This document shows, piece after piece, positions 30,424 to 31,037 of a stretch of 31,037 nucleotides of DNA. This DNA is from Paratrimastix pyriformis. Lineage: Eukaryota > Preaxostyla > Paratrimastigidae. The DNA is taken from positions 37,501 to 68,537 of the forward strand of contig JAPMOS010000165.1 of the NCBI GenBank assembly GCA_027972325.1. Reading direction: 5' to 3'. Position 1 is the stretch's first letter, and each line of letters starts with the position of its first letter. The translations under genes and the position numbers were made by a program. The notes beneath the pieces are model-generated. The model saw nothing but the letters and a program-made list of their open reading frames with translations, did not search any database and was not told the DNA's origin.

Positions 30424-31037
30424 CTGAGAGGGGTGGCGATGTCGGATATGATGTGTGAAGTAGTAGTAGGATATGTGAACGGGGTCATTAGAAAGGACGC
30501 GCACGCCCCTTGTATAGAAAATTGCCCCATCCCCGTCCGAAGGGCCCCCAGGGGGCCCCCCGGGGCCTGGGTCTGGGGTGCCTATGGGGTAGTAGGGCAG
30601 GGCCCAGCCCGGTGCTGCTGGTGTGGCGAGCCCGGGCGGACCCCCGGGTCGGGGGGTATACCCGGGGGGGTGACATGTCGAAGAGGCCTGCGTGTGGGCA
30701 CCTGCGCCCCGAAGACCGGGCTTGTTGGCAGTGTGCAGGAGGCCCCTTGGCCACTCTGGGGCGGGCACCAGACCCGGGCTCGGACGCACCGGGCTGAGTG
30801 GGGTTGATGAAGTGTCCTCACCCGGACCCCCCCCTTTCGTGTTCCGGTCATGGTTGTTGGTGATGGGGGTGGATTTGGCCGGCAAACCGCTAGTGCCCCG
30901 TAATCTACACTCCATGGGGTCTCTGCGAATGTATTCAGAATGGGTCGCTGCGGCACGGCTGGGTGTGGGTGGACATCCGAACCGGGGTTATGTCGAGGAC
31001 TGACTTCGATGTCTCTCACCGCAGCCGTGCCGCAGCG
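30424..31037. other. Upstream RSP4/6 intron or unrecognised exons
   Basis: Directly before exon a the minus strand reads FTHHIRHRHPSQ, loosely like the family's WVHHVQHILPQ, so exon a may begin earlier than proposed. A minus-strand stretch at about 30946-30880 follows GTGCCGCAG and reads RPILNTFAETPWSVDYGAL, a possible exon. A 16-bp inverted repeat (30946-30961 with 31022-31037) ends the window. Nothing else is supported. Confidence 0.35.

Overview
The window is nuclear DNA of a GC-rich eukaryote, probably a ciliated or flagellated protist or alga; I cannot name the species. Three things point this way: short coding stretches bounded by plausible splice sites, a recognisable radial-spoke-head (RSP4/6) gene at the right edge, which implies motile cilia, and eukaryotic mobile elements (a Helitron, two LINEs, a Tc1/mariner scrap, a tRNA-derived SINE-like copy). 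Very long CAT/ATG triplet arrays with CCAAT interruptions occur about every 3-5 kb. Most long open frames are by-products of these repeats and are not genes.

Layout. 1-1060: exons of an unidentified split host gene (minus strand). 1092-1233: Tc1/mariner transposase scrap. 1450-1620: degenerate GTACC satellite. 1946-3985: 5'-truncated LINE (copy A; RNase H, zinc knuckle, restriction-like endonuclease). 4070-12350: Helitron Rep-helicase gene on the minus strand, broken by frame changes and by a 1475-bp insert at 9071-10545. 12514-13168: TIR element. 13627-14274: direct repeats and an 11-bp tandem array. 15474-15861: K/E-rich host exons. 16032-16745: CAT array. 16948-18415: second copy of the element that interrupts the Helitron. 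19050-21215: large CAT and ATG arrays. 21857-24049: second LINE (copy B). About 24065-24380: SINE-like element. 24803-25011: (GT)n. 26043-26514: host exons. 26852-28106: near-perfect long inverted repeat. 28523-30423: RSP4/6 exons, with repeat arrays in the introns.

The main candidate for something new is a family of about 1.47-kb mobile elements (9071-10545 and 16948-18415). The two copies differ strongly in sequence but share the same plan: a 9-bp target duplication, a C-rich 5' start, one protein with a helical N-terminal domain, a QLGGG motif, a basic patch and two NPFA motifs, a proline-rich hexanucleotide tract, a 3' hairpin with a TTCG loop and a compensatory base-pair change, and a short microsatellite tail. 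One copy lies inside the Helitron Rep domain. I see no reverse transcriptase, transposase, capsid or envelope domain in them, so their class and means of movement are open.

No bacterial operon, CRISPR array, rRNA gene or intact tRNA gene was found. All exon limits are read by eye from splice-like signals and phase agreement, without homology searches.
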